Source: CAJXZP01 sp963974475 (GTDB lineage: Bacteria; Bacteroidota; Bacteroidia; Flavobacteriales_G; Salibacteraceae). Taken from it: DNA of 64,000 nucleotides. Positions 49,840 through 58,527 of the stretch are shown here, piece after piece; position 1 is the stretch's first letter; each line of letters starts with the position of its first letter. The position numbers and the translations under genes are program-made. Location: positions 20,818 to 84,817 of the forward strand of contig CAXBCR010000013.1 in NCBI GenBank assembly GCA_963974475.1, read 5' to 3'. Under the pieces are notes generated by a model. That model saw only the letters and a list, made by a program, of their open reading frames with translations, did not search any database and was not told where the DNA came from.

Positions 49840-50331
49840 CTACAACAATTGCTTGTGCCAGCTTTCTTTCAACGGTACTTCCCACGAAGAACGTAATTCT
49901 CCCAAGGTTTCTACTAGGTTATTAAACACGATTGTTTGTGAATGGATGCCTCCTTGGTCCATTTTATTTTGAAATTCCATCATCGGTAATACCTCAATGG
50001 TGTTTTGTACCGAATGGAAAGCAAGGTTTAATTTATCCAATAATACGACTGAATATTTTTCCTCTATTTGTTTCATAAGCGCTACGGTACTATCAATACC
50101 ACAACCTGAAACACCAGCCACTTGCTCATCGGCAGCAATTACAACAAACCGATTATAAATAATTTTAAATTCTGCCGACATCGCACTTCCGTGTACGCGC
50201 CAGGTTTCTACAAACTGCTTCCCTACGGCTTCAATTTCCAGAATTTCGCTTTCAGTAAACTCTCTAGAAGAGGTGTATATCCAAACGCGCGAGTGGTCTG
50301 GAAGATTTGGAATTAGTGTAGTACTGCTCAT
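49840..50331 (-). CDS. Conserved Bacteroidota protein of the Hdr-like cluster
   Basis: A 163-residue soluble protein (NLPDHSRVWIYTSSREFTESE at the start, RVHGSAMSAEFKIIYNRFVVIAADEQVAGVSGCGID in the middle). It is often labelled 'ABC transporter ATPase' in databases, but has no Walker motifs, so that name is not supported. A single VSGCGID contains a conserved-looking Cys. Its start base overlaps the end of the HdrB-like gene (50331), so it is translationally coupled and probably works with that Fe-S protein. Confidence 0.75.
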   Translation of the reverse strand: MSSTTLIPNLPDHSRVWIYTSSREFTESEILEIEAVGKQFVETWRVHGSAMSAEFKIIYNRFVVIAADEQVAGVSGCGIDSTVALMKQIEEKYSVVLLDKLNLAFHSVQNTIEVLPMMEFQNKMDQGGIHSQTIVFNNLVETLGELRSSWEVPLKESWHKQLL

Positions 50332-51122
50332 TATAAATCGGCCGCAGTGGCAATTAATTCAGCAATATCCAACACTTGAACTTCACTTTCTTTATTAAAA
50401 TGTTTTACTCCATCGGTGAGCATGGTGTTACAAAAAGCACATCCGGTGGCTACAATATCTGCTTTAACCTCCAGCACATCACCGGTTCTTTCCACAAATA
50501 TTTCTTTATCTCCTTTTTCTGCTTCCTTAAACATTTGAGCTCCTCCTGCTCCACAACACAAGGAATTATGACGTGAACGGGTCATCTCAACTAGCGCAGT
50601 ATCAATTTTGCTCAAAACTTCACGAGGGGCTTCATACACATCATTTCCTCTGCCTAAGTAACAAGGATCATGAAATGTGATTTTCTTTCCTTTAAAGGCG
50701 CCACCTTCTGCCGTAATTCTTCCAGTTTTAAGCAAATCGTTAATCAACTCGGTATGATGCACCACGTCAAATTTTCCGCCCAATTTGGCGTATTCATTTT
50801 TAATGGTATTAAAACAATGCGGACAGGTAGTCACCACTTTGGTCACATTATAGCCATTCATGACCTGAATGTTCATCATGGCTTGCATTTGAAACAAAAA
50901 TTCGTTTCCAGCCCTTTTCGCTGGATCGCCTGAACAGGATTCTTCGGTACCTAAAACAGCAAACTTCACTCCTGCTTGGTTCAAAATCTTCACAAATGCT
51001 TTGGTAATTTTCTTAGCTCTATCGTCAAAACTCCCGGCACAACCTACCCAAAAAAGTACTTCTGGAGCTTCGCCTTTGGCGGTCAATTCCGCCATGGTTG
51101 GGACTACAATTTTATTTTCCAT
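50331..51122 (-). CDS. HdrB-like (CCG-domain) Fe-S protein
   Basis: A 263-residue soluble protein with two CCG domains, the cysteine-rich repeats that bind special [4Fe-4S] clusters in heterodisulfide reductase B, LutA/GlpC and related redox proteins. Motifs: FWVGCAGSFDDRAKK, ESCSGDPAKRAG, VVTTCPHCFNTIKNEYA, FHDPCYLGRG, and the diagnostic NSLCCGAGGAQMFKE, then TGCAFCNTML. It overlaps the next gene by one base and follows the membrane-bound HdrC-like protein (44 bp), so it is the soluble half of a membrane-linked redox module. The substrate (thiols or quinone-linked dehydrogenation) is unknown. Confidence 0.9.
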   Translation of the reverse strand: MENKIVVPTMAELTAKGEAPEVLFWVGCAGSFDDRAKKITKAFVKILNQAGVKFAVLGTEESCSGDPAKRAGNEFLFQMQAMMNIQVMNGYNVTKVVTTCPHCFNTIKNEYAKLGGKFDVVHHTELINDLLKTGRITAEGGAFKGKKITFHDPCYLGRGNDVYEAPREVLSKIDTALVEMTRSRHNSLCCGAGGAQMFKEAEKGDKEIFVERTGDVLEVKADIVATGCAFCNTMLTDGVKHFNKESEVQVLDIAELIATAADL

Positions 51123-51166
51123 CTATGTCTTATTCCTCTAATTCTACAATACTATTCGCAGTAACG

Positions 51167-52516
51167 TTACTCGTCTTTCCAATTTAATCGGTCTGCTTGT
51201 GCAAATTGCCATGGCGCACCGTTGTTTTCCATATTGGTATAAACCGCATTTAATTCTGCTGGCCCTTGCGACTCTTCCATAACCAAATACCTTCGTAAAT
51301 CAACAATAATAGAAGCCGGGTCGATAAGTATCGGACAAGCTTCCGTACACGCATTACACGTAGTACACGCCCACAACTCTTCTGGTTGGATGTAGTCATT
51401 CAATAATGATTTACCATCATCATGACCCGCTCCATGGGCATCTATATTTTTACCTACTTCCTCCAAACGATCACGTGTATCCATCATGATTTTTCGAGGA
51501 GATAATAACTTACCTGTTAAGTTAGCTGGACATACCGAAGTACAACGACCACACTCGGTACAAGTGTAGGAATCCATTAACTGTTTCCATGTTAAATCTT
51601 GTACATCTTTGGCTCCAAATCTTTCTGGCACCGCTTCTTCTGCACCTTCGGCAGGAGCTGCATACGGGTCGATACTTGGGTCAAACATCATTTCCACCTC
51701 TTTGGTCACAGCCGCTAAGTTATCCAACTCCGTTTTGGGGGTCAACTTTGCATAAAAGGTGTTTGGAAATGCCAAGAAAATGTGAAAGTGTTTAGAATAA
51801 GGCAAGTAATTCATAAATGCCAAAATGCCTAAAATGTGAAACCACCACGCACCACGTTCAATGTAATGCAAAGTCATTAAATTGATAGGCATAATTCCCA
51901 CTAAAAACTGACTTACCGCAAAATGTCCGTTTAGATTTAATGCATAATGATGCAATCCTTTAGCTTCTAATACGGCTGGGTCGGTAGACATTAATACTTG
52001 GTCTGCCGCATTCATAATTAATAAAGCCGACATTAAAACAAACTCAATGTATAAAATGATTAACGCATCATTTTTAGGCCAACCTTTCATTTCTTTACTC
52101 CAAAAACGCGGAATTTTCACCACCATTCTACGGAACCAAAAAACGGTAACACCTACAATAACAAAGAATGCTAAAACTTCAAAAAAGTTAATAGCCACAA
52201 AATAATAATCACCCAAAAATGAATGAAATAAGCGATGGGTTCCAAAAAGTCCATCCAAAATAATTTCAAGTACTTCTACATTAATCAGAATGAAACCGAG
52301 GTACACAAATAAATGGAGAATACCCGCCACCGGACGCGCACTCATTTTGGATTGGCCCATGGCTACCCGGGCCATCGTCATCCATCGGTCTTTTTTACGA
52401 TCGGTACGATCAATATCTTTTCCTAATAAAATATTTCGTCTAACAAAACCAACTTTCTTAGCGAAAACATAGCCTCCTGCGGCTAAAACAAGTACAAATA
52501 TTATGGAGCTTATCAT
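51167..52516 (-). CDS. HdrC-like membrane Fe-S protein with five-helix quinone/haem-like domain
   Basis: A 449-residue membrane protein. Helices lie at 1-20, 65-90, 105-128, 150-172 and 195-245, including a His-rich helix (HIFLAFPNTFY). The cytoplasmic C-terminal part has two 4Fe-4S motifs: CTECGRCTSVCP at 319-330 and CTTCNACTEACP at 384-395. The layout is like the b-type-haem plus ferredoxin HdrE/D-, DsrMK- or GlpC-type proteins that feed electrons from a soluble CCG protein to quinones. It lies 6 bp downstream of the MCE gene and upstream of the HdrB-like gene, so it forms a redox-complex operon. Confidence 0.88.
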   Translation of the reverse strand: MISSIIFVLVLAAGGYVFAKKVGFVRRNILLGKDIDRTDRKKDRWMTMARVAMGQSKMSARPVAGILHLFVYLGFILINVEVLEIILDGLFGTHRLFHSFLGDYYFVAINFFEVLAFFVIVGVTVFWFRRMVVKIPRFWSKEMKGWPKNDALIILYIEFVLMSALLIMNAADQVLMSTDPAVLEAKGLHHYALNLNGHFAVSQFLVGIMPINLMTLHYIERGAWWFHILGILAFMNYLPYSKHFHIFLAFPNTFYAKLTPKTELDNLAAVTKEVEMMFDPSIDPYAAPAEGAEEAVPERFGAKDVQDLTWKQLMDSYTCTECGRCTSVCPANLTGKLLSPRKIMMDTRDRLEEVGKNIDAHGAGHDDGKSLLNDYIQPEELWACTTCNACTEACPILIDPASIIVDLRRYLVMEESQGPAELNAVYTNMENNGAPWQFAQADRLNWKDE

Positions 52517-52521
52517 GTGTC

Positions 52522-53424
52522 TTATTTATCCAATTTATCCTCTTTATCTTTTCCACCAAATACTGAAAAATGAACGTATCTACGTGGATTTTCATTCAAA
52601 TCTTTCATTAATAAATCCAAGTCTTTGGCCGAGTTATTCAAATTAATATACAGTGAACTATCGTTGATTAGTTTACCCATCGTGCCAGAGCCATTATTCA
52701 CTTTTTCCATGGCTTCTTTCATATTTGCCACTGCAATACCAGCATTGTCTAATATCCTTTTCACATCCGCTTGATTCAACGAATCAGATAACTGATGCAA
52801 ATTGGCTAAAGTTCCTGATATATGCGCATTGTTATCTTCTAAATTTTGGGTAATTGCAGTCACATTGGAAGTAATAGCTCCAATTTTACCCTGCTCTTGA
52901 ATCAACATTGCATTCAGCGAGTTTACCGTAATTTTCACTCCTTGTAAAAGGGTATCCACCTGATGCAATAATTTTTTAGCTTGCTGTTCGTATGGGTCAA
53001 TTCGTTCATTGATTTCATCCATCATACCACGCGCCTCCGAACTTTGCAGCGTATCGCCCGATTGGGCCAAATCAGCAGAATTACCAATCAACAAATTAAT
53101 GGCTTTAGAACCAAATAGGTCAGTACTCAAAATTTGCGCTACGGTATTGTTAGAAACCTTAATGGAAGGGTCGGAAACCAAATATTCGGCAACTAATCTG
53201 CCTGAACCGCCTTCAATAAACGTGATTTTTTTCACTTTACCAATCGGAAATCCATTTAAAACCACCTTGCTACCCACGTGCAATCCTTCCACATCTTGGT
53301 AGATAGAATAGAACGTTTCGCCCTTGTTAAACAGACTGTTTCCTTTCAAATAATTAAACCCAAAATAAGCAATGGTTAACCCCGTTAAGGTTAATATACC
53401 GACTTTAATTTCTTTAATTCCCAT
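52522..53424 (-). CDS. MCE/MlaD-family lipid transport protein
   Basis: A 300-residue protein anchored by an N-terminal helix (IKVGILTLTGLTIAYFGFNYL). Residues 35-120 form the MCE domain (YQDVEGLHVGSKVVLNGFPIGKV, RLVAEYLVSDPSIKVSNNT, ILSTDLFGSKAINLL), which makes hexameric rings carrying phospholipids or sterols across the periplasm. The C-terminal 170 residues are helical (coiled-coil-like Asn/Leu-rich stretches). No MlaE permease or MlaF ATPase is adjacent; they must be elsewhere. It sits between the amidase (58 bp) and the Fe-S membrane protein (5 bp), all on the minus strand. Confidence 0.9.
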   Translation of the reverse strand: MGIKEIKVGILTLTGLTIAYFGFNYLKGNSLFNKGETFYSIYQDVEGLHVGSKVVLNGFPIGKVKKITFIEGGSGRLVAEYLVSDPSIKVSNNTVAQILSTDLFGSKAINLLIGNSADLAQSGDTLQSSEARGMMDEINERIDPYEQQAKKLLHQVDTLLQGVKITVNSLNAMLIQEQGKIGAITSNVTAITQNLEDNNAHISGTLANLHQLSDSLNQADVKRILDNAGIAVANMKEAMEKVNNGSGTMGKLINDSSLYINLNNSAKDLDLLMKDLNENPRRYVHFSVFGGKDKEDKLDK

Positions 53425-53482
53425 GCAATTTAATTAATCTCCAAATTTGCCAAATTTAGGCAACACTACCGAGAGAAATTTG

Positions 53483-54727
53483 CTATTTATTTTGATTGGA
53501 TAAGTTTTCTGCTTTTTTAAGCGAAATTTCCTCGTCCTTATAAAAAACCACAAGAAATGCATCTTCAAAATCCTTGGCGCGTAGCTCTCTTTGATAAGCC
53601 AAAGCATCATCAAAATTAGCAAAGTGTCCTAAGTAATATTTATACTTTCCGTGGCTTTCGCTCATTGAAACATCTCCGTGACCTTTAAAATTGTAGCTTT
53701 TCAATTCTAATTTCTTTGTGGATGTAGCCACTTGAACTCGGTAGTCTAAATCTGAGTTAACCGCATTATCAGCTGCTTCCGGGTTGGTTTCTTTGCTAAT
53801 GTTTAATCCACCAATGGGTGCTGAAGCAGGATCAGGCACGTTTTCGGTCACCGTTTCTTTTACTGGCTCTACCACCTGTTCTTTTGGAGATTCTTGTTTA
53901 TTCGTTTTTACATCCTTTACTTCTGGTTTGATTGAAGAATCAACCCCTTCTAATTTTATTTTATACGCCTTAAAAGCACGATAAATTGCAGAAGCCATGT
54001 ACACTTGACCCTTTTCAGAATTTAAAAAATCCTCCTCGGCATGGTTGCTAATAAACCCTAACTCAATTAAAACACTAGGCATCATGGTATAAGAAATTAC
54101 ATAATACCCAGCTTGTTTTACGCCTCTATTTTTACGCCCTACCCTATGCGTAAATTGTTTTTGAACCAAATCGGCAAACAAAATACTATTTTCCAAATAC
54201 GCTTGTTGGGTCATGGTTAATCCCACCATTATCTCGGGTGAATTCGGGTCAAAACCCTCGTAATGTTCCTCGTAGTTATCCTCTAATGTGATTACCTGGT
54301 TTTCACGTTTCGCTACCGCAAGATTCGATTTTTCTTTAGACACCCCAATTACATAGGTTTCTGTACCACTAGCCGATTTGTTTCCATTCGTATTACAGTG
54401 AATAGAAATAAACAAATCTGCCTTTGCCTCATTGGCCACTTTGGTTCGATTTCGTAATTCAATAAAATGGTCGGTATCTCGGGTCATTATTACCTCCACA
54501 CTGTCGTAATATTTCAAAATATATTCTTTCACCTTTAGGCTAACCGCCAATGCAACATCGGCTTCGGTGTTTTTATATCTTCCTGTTCCAATTGCTCCTG
54601 GATCTTTTCCTCCGTGTCCGGCATCAATAATAACACGTTGAAGTTGGTATCCTGTTACGGTTTGACCAAAAGAAATAGTGGTTAAGAGGAATACTATGCA
54701 GGTGATTAAAAGTGATTTATAATTCAT
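53483..54727 (-). CDS. amiC: N-acetylmuramoyl-L-alanine amidase (Amidase_3) with C-terminal SPOR-like part
   Basis: Zinc-dependent cell-wall amidase cutting the amide bond between MurNAc and the stem peptide, needed for daughter-cell separation. The 414 residues: signal peptide (1-22), Amidase_3 catalytic domain with RVIIDAGHGGKDPG (His38), Glu55, ISIHCNTNGNKSAS (His110), and VLIELGFISNHAEEDFL (catalytic Glu near 228); then a Pro/Glu/Lys-rich linker and a C-terminal beta-rich domain (residues 330-400, DYRVQVATSTKKLELKSYNF and YYLGHFANFDDALAYQREL) that resembles a SPOR domain binding denuded glycans. The MCE and redox genes follow. Divergent from lptD. Confidence 0.92.
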   Translation of the reverse strand: MNYKSLLITCIVFLLTTISFGQTVTGYQLQRVIIDAGHGGKDPGAIGTGRYKNTEADVALAVSLKVKEYILKYYDSVEVIMTRDTDHFIELRNRTKVANEAKADLFISIHCNTNGNKSASGTETYVIGVSKEKSNLAVAKRENQVITLEDNYEEHYEGFDPNSPEIMVGLTMTQQAYLENSILFADLVQKQFTHRVGRKNRGVKQAGYYVISYTMMPSVLIELGFISNHAEEDFLNSEKGQVYMASAIYRAFKAYKIKLEGVDSSIKPEVKDVKTNKQESPKEQVVEPVKETVTENVPDPASAPIGGLNISKETNPEAADNAVNSDLDYRVQVATSTKKLELKSYNFKGHGDVSMSESHGKYKYYLGHFANFDDALAYQRELRAKDFEDAFLVVFYKDEEISLKKAENLSNQNK

Positions 54728-54758
54728 TTATTTTTTATTTCTTTCAATTTGTTAAGAC

Positions 54759-54790
54759 TTGCCTGTAGGCAAACCTAATTCTTAAATTTG
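54759..54790 (+). promoter_or_regulatory. Promoter of lptD (TTG-N21-TAAATTTG)
   Basis: TTG at 54759-54761 and TAAATTTG at 54783-54790 with a 21-bp spacer fit the Bacteroidota TTG/TTTG-N17-23-TAnnTTTG consensus. The predicted start of transcription is about 54797, about 30 bp before the TTG start codon. Confidence 0.55.
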
Positions 54791-54827
54791 CAGCATCAAA
54801 TTAGGTAACAAACATATCACCGAAAAA

Positions 54828-57566
54828 TTGCAATATCTTTTGTATCGACATAAAATAGTTCACGTTACAGTGTTAATTATTTGCTTGACTTTTGCAGGGA
54901 TAGGCAATGCGTATGCCATTTTTTTAAATTCAGAAAGAGCTAACGAGATTAGCCTAAATTGGAATGCCGATTCTATTGAAGTTAATTTGGATTCTTCATC
55001 GGTTAATTCGCAACCCATTAATGGTTTGAATCCTGATACCATCACTCAAACGCTTCCCGACACCCAAATAGTAAATTCTTTAAAGAAGTTGGTTAAAAAC
55101 CCGGAACGGATGGAGTCCAGTTTTAAATCGAAAGTGAAATACCATGCGGATGACTCCATCATGATTGACAATTTGAACAACAAAGCGTATTTGTGGGGAA
55201 AAGCATGGGTAGAATATGAAAGTATTAAATTGGATGCCGATTATTTAGAAATTGACTTTGCCGCTAATGAAGTGCTTGCTAAAGGGCTACCCGACTCGAC
55301 TGGAAAAATAGTAAACACCCCAATTTTTAATGAAAAAGGGCAAGAATACTCCTCGGGCGAGATGTTATATAATTTCCATTCTAAAAAAGGATTGATTAAA
55401 AAAATTACTACCCAAGAATCGAGTGGCTACATTCACGGGGAAACCGTAAAAATGTATTCACAAGATGTGTTTTACATTAAAAACGGGCGCTACACTACCT
55501 GTAATTTGGAACATCCCCATTATTATGTGAAATCAAAAAAACTTAAAATAATAAATAACGACAAAATTGTAACTGGCCCTGCATATTTGGCGGTAGAGGA
55601 AGTCCCCACCTTTTTGGCGGTTCCTTTTGGCTTTTTCCCTAACCAAGACAAACGAACTTCCGGAGTATTGGTTCCAGCTATTGGTAATTCCCAATCCAAA
55701 GGTTTTAGTTTAAGTAATGGTGGCTATTACTTTGGCATTAGCGACCAAGTAGATTTAAAAATATTGGGAGATGCCTACACCAACGGAAGTTGGTCGGTTA
55801 GAGCGATATCAAAATATAACCAACGTTACAAAAGGAGCGGGTCCTTTCAATTTAGCTATACTAACAGTAAAACAGGAGAAAAAGATGAACCTAACTATAC
55901 GGTAAGTAAAGCATTCTTTGTGAATTGGTCACATTCGCAAGATCCAAAAGCTCGACCAAACAGTAATTTCACGGCAATGGTAAATTTAGGAAGTAGTAAT
56001 TATTTCCAAAACGATTTAAACGTGTCTAGTAACAACTACCTACGGAATGAGTTTTCATCCAACATTACCTACACCCAAAAATTTGGTGATAGTCCGTTTA
56101 CCGCAACTATTAACGCAAGTCACAACCAAAATAATGTGGATTCAACCATCAACTTCGTATTGCCTAACGTGAATTTGAATATGTCCCGAATTTACCCGTT
56201 TAAAAAGAAAGTAAGAATTGGTAAAAGTAAGTGGTACGAAAAAATTGGTATGAACTATAAAGCCGATTTCAAAAATCAATTAAACTTGAGTACAACGGAT
56301 GTATTTGGTGATGCGGAAAATCCTCCCTTACAAGATTTTACAGGAAAATTTAACAATGGTGTAAAGCATCAAGTAAATACTAGTACTTCGGTTAAACTGG
56401 GCCAATTTAACCTCTCTCCAGGCATTAGTTATGGAGAAACTTGGTATTTTAAACAAGTGCACCAAGCATTTGATTCCACTACCTATATAGAAGGAAGTGA
56501 TACCTTATACGGTAGAGTGGTAAAAGATACGACATCTGCCTTTTCACGATTTGGGAACTTGAATTTAAACGCTTCCATCGCTACCAAAATCTATGGTATA
56601 TTCGCTTTTAGAGGCGAACATTTAAAAGCCATTCGACATACGATAACGCCTGCTGTAGGGTTTTCATACCAACCCAATTTAAGTGATAAATTTCCGGAGT
56701 ATTTTGGAGAAACTGTTACCGATACGGCCGGAACAACCAAAAATTATACGGTTTTTGATAACTCTGTGTATGGCACTCCCAACGGAAGTGAAATGGGTAA
56801 TGTGACCTTTCAAATTCAAAACATTATTGAAATGAAGCGCAAAAAAAGGAACGATACTACCGATGCCTTTACTAATGTAAAACTAATTGATGCATGGAAT
56901 TTTAATACTTCCTACAACATGTTGGCCGATTCATTTAACTGGGCTCCCATGCGTATGGATATTCGGGCTAGAATTGGTAAACTCGTGAACATTAATGCCG
57001 GAACCACTTCCGATTTTTATGGACTTAAAACCGACTCTGAAACAGGTACAGTTTCCAGAAGCTCGAATTTTAATTACAATTTGACCCAAAAACCACTTCG
57101 ACTTACCCAATTTAGAACCAGTGTAGGACTTAAATTTTCGGGACAATCGGGTAGTAACGAAAAGGATAAAGAAGAAATCAAAAAATTAAATCAAACGGAT
57201 AATCAAAACCCAATTTATCAAGAAAGTCAATACGTGGATTTCAACATTCCATGGGATGCGCAAATCAATTACGTGGTGACTTACAACAAACCACTAGACG
57301 AGGTGTCGGTGGTGAATACCTTAAATTTTTCGGGAAGTGTCAACCTTACTCCGGGATGGAAAATAATGATGCGTTCCTCATTTGATTTTGATTTGAATAA
57401 ATTGGGCTACACTACCATGAACGTATATCGCGATTTGCACTGTTGGCAAATTGATTTAAGCTTAACTCCTTTCGGTACACGTAAAAGTTTTATGGTCAAC
57501 TTAAAAGTAAAACAAGGTTTTTTACAAGACTTAAAAATGACCAAAAACAGTCGTTGGTTTGATTAA
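54828..57566 (+). CDS. lptD: LptD-like LPS-assembly outer-membrane protein (apparent TTG start)
   Basis: Inserts lipopolysaccharide into the outer leaflet of the outer membrane. The 912 residues: a signal sequence with a basic n-region (YRHKIVHVTVLIICLTFAGI), an N-terminal OstA-like beta-jellyroll (residues 110-290; NKAYLWGKAWVEYESIKLDADYL and GQEYSSGEMLYNFHSKKGLI), then a long beta-barrel of the LptD type (from about 300). No ATG lies in frame between the upstream TAA (54783) and the conserved start, so translation appears to begin at TTG 54828. The gene is divergent from amiC, a common Bacteroidota arrangement. Confidence 0.9.
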   Translation: MQYLLYRHKIVHVTVLIICLTFAGIGNAYAIFLNSERANEISLNWNADSIEVNLDSSSVNSQPINGLNPDTITQTLPDTQIVNSLKKLVKNPERMESSFKSKVKYHADDSIMIDNLNNKAYLWGKAWVEYESIKLDADYLEIDFAANEVLAKGLPDSTGKIVNTPIFNEKGQEYSSGEMLYNFHSKKGLIKKITTQESSGYIHGETVKMYSQDVFYIKNGRYTTCNLEHPHYYVKSKKLKIINNDKIVTGPAYLAVEEVPTFLAVPFGFFPNQDKRTSGVLVPAIGNSQSKGFSLSNGGYYFGISDQVDLKILGDAYTNGSWSVRAISKYNQRYKRSGSFQFSYTNSKTGEKDEPNYTVSKAFFVNWSHSQDPKARPNSNFTAMVNLGSSNYFQNDLNVSSNNYLRNEFSSNITYTQKFGDSPFTATINASHNQNNVDSTINFVLPNVNLNMSRIYPFKKKVRIGKSKWYEKIGMNYKADFKNQLNLSTTDVFGDAENPPLQDFTGKFNNGVKHQVNTSTSVKLGQFNLSPGISYGETWYFKQVHQAFDSTTYIEGSDTLYGRVVKDTTSAFSRFGNLNLNASIATKIYGIFAFRGEHLKAIRHTITPAVGFSYQPNLSDKFPEYFGETVTDTAGTTKNYTVFDNSVYGTPNGSEMGNVTFQIQNIIEMKRKKRNDTTDAFTNVKLIDAWNFNTSYNMLADSFNWAPMRMDIRARIGKLVNINAGTTSDFYGLKTDSETGTVSRSSNFNYNLTQKPLRLTQFRTSVGLKFSGQSGSNEKDKEEIKKLNQTDNQNPIYQESQYVDFNIPWDAQINYVVTYNKPLDEVSVVNTLNFSGSVNLTPGWKIMMRSSFDFDLNKLGYTTMNVYRDLHCWQIDLSLTPFGTRKSFMVNLKVKQGFLQDLKMTKNSRWFD

Positions 57567-57604
57567 ACTACGTACTATTCTATTGGTCATTTTCACTCCT
57601 TCTT

Positions 57605-58207
57605 CTACTTCAATTTATCTTTAAACACCTTCCTAAATTTCTCCATTTTAGGTTGAATTACAAATTCGCAATAACCTTGATTTGGATTATTAGAATAATA
57701 ATCTTGGTGGTAGTTTTCGGCTATCCAAAATTTTGTCAACGGTGAAACTTCTGTAACGATAGGTTTTGGATACGCTTTTTCACTATTCAAAGCCTTAATA
57801 ATCCGCTCAGCTACTTCTTTTTGATACGCATTGGTATAAAAAATAGCCGAACGATATTGGGTGCCGTGGTCTGCTCCTTGATAATTTAATGTGGTAGGAT
57901 CATGTGTTTTAAAAAACACGGCTAACAAGGTTTCAAAGCTCACCAATTCTGGGTCGTACGTGATTCTTGCCACTTCTGCATATCCTGTTTTACCGGTGCT
58001 CACCTCTTTATAAGTAGGGTTAGCAAAATCGCCACCCGCATAACCGCTTTCTACCGATTCAACGCCATTTAGCTCTTGAAACACGGCTTCCACACACCAA
58101 AAACAACCCGCACCAAAAACGGCTGTTTCCATTTTTTTTGGCGCATTAGCGTACGTTATACCTAGGGTAGTTGCAAATAGAAGAACAGTACTTAGTAAAT
58201 TTTTCAT
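57605..58207 (-). CDS. msrA: Exported peptide-methionine (S)-S-oxide reductase
   Basis: Repairs methionine-S-sulfoxide in proteins. The 200 residues: signal sequence MKNLLSTVLLFATTLGITYANA, then the MsrA catalytic motif FGAGCFWCVEAVF, with catalytic Cys35. Also FYTNAYQKEVAERIIKAL and the terminal YHQDYYSNNPNQGYCEFVI with the resolving Cys. The signal peptide marks it as a periplasmic or outer-membrane-facing MsrA. A promoter (TTTG-N16-TAAATTTG) lies 47 bp before the ATG. It converges on lptD. Confidence 0.93.
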   Translation of the reverse strand: MKNLLSTVLLFATTLGITYANAPKKMETAVFGAGCFWCVEAVFQELNGVESVESGYAGGDFANPTYKEVSTGKTGYAEVARITYDPELVSFETLLAVFFKTHDPTTLNYQGADHGTQYRSAIFYTNAYQKEVAERIIKALNSEKAYPKPIVTEVSPLTKFWIAENYHQDYYSNNPNQGYCEFVIQPKMEKFRKVFKDKLK

Positions 58208-58253
58208 AGTTGGATGAATTAATTGAACTCGTAATTATGATTGATTGTCCCCA

Positions 58254-58281
58254 CAAATTTAGTTTTACAAACCCTTTCAAA
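58254..58281 (-). promoter_or_regulatory. Promoter of msrA (TTTG-N16-TAAATTTG)
   Basis: On the minus strand TTTG (58281-58278), a 16-bp spacer, and TAAATTTG (58261-58254). The spacer is one base shorter than the usual 17-23 bp. The ATG at 58207 is 46 bp further. Confidence 0.5.
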
Positions 58282-58510
58282 TGTCACGAAACTATCCCTA
58301 GCTTCATTAATTTGTTAAAATAATAGAATTAACGAATGATCATTTTGAATACTTAACCAAATTATATTGATTACTATGTGCTCAACAACCCAGTAAATCA
58401 ATTAGAAACTAATAGCTACAGATTCAATAAAAATAACAAGCCAGATAATCCTAAAAATAAAACGGCTCAAAAACAATAAAATTAAAGCTATTCCGTATGG
58501 AAACCGTTGT

Positions 58511-58518
58511 TATTTTTG
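58511..58518 (+). promoter_or_regulatory. -7 element of the beta-helix lipoprotein
   Basis: TATTTTTG, an exact TAnnTTTG match, ends 9 bp before the ATG at 58528, so the message would have a very short or no leader. Confidence 0.4.
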
Positions 58519-58527
58519 CCTTCAATT

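Larger units (their letters stand above)
58208..58527. other. Gene-free stretch between msrA and the beta-helix lipoprotein
   Basis: 320 bp without a supported gene. It contains the msrA promoter (58254-58281, minus strand) and the -7 element of the next gene (58511-58518). The remainder is AT-rich with no convincing hairpin, repeat or RNA. Confidence 0.6.

Noticed and set aside
49840..50331. Label 'ABC transporter ATPase' for the 163-residue protein
   Set aside because: No Walker A, Walker B or signature motif; the name seems to be a database misnomer.
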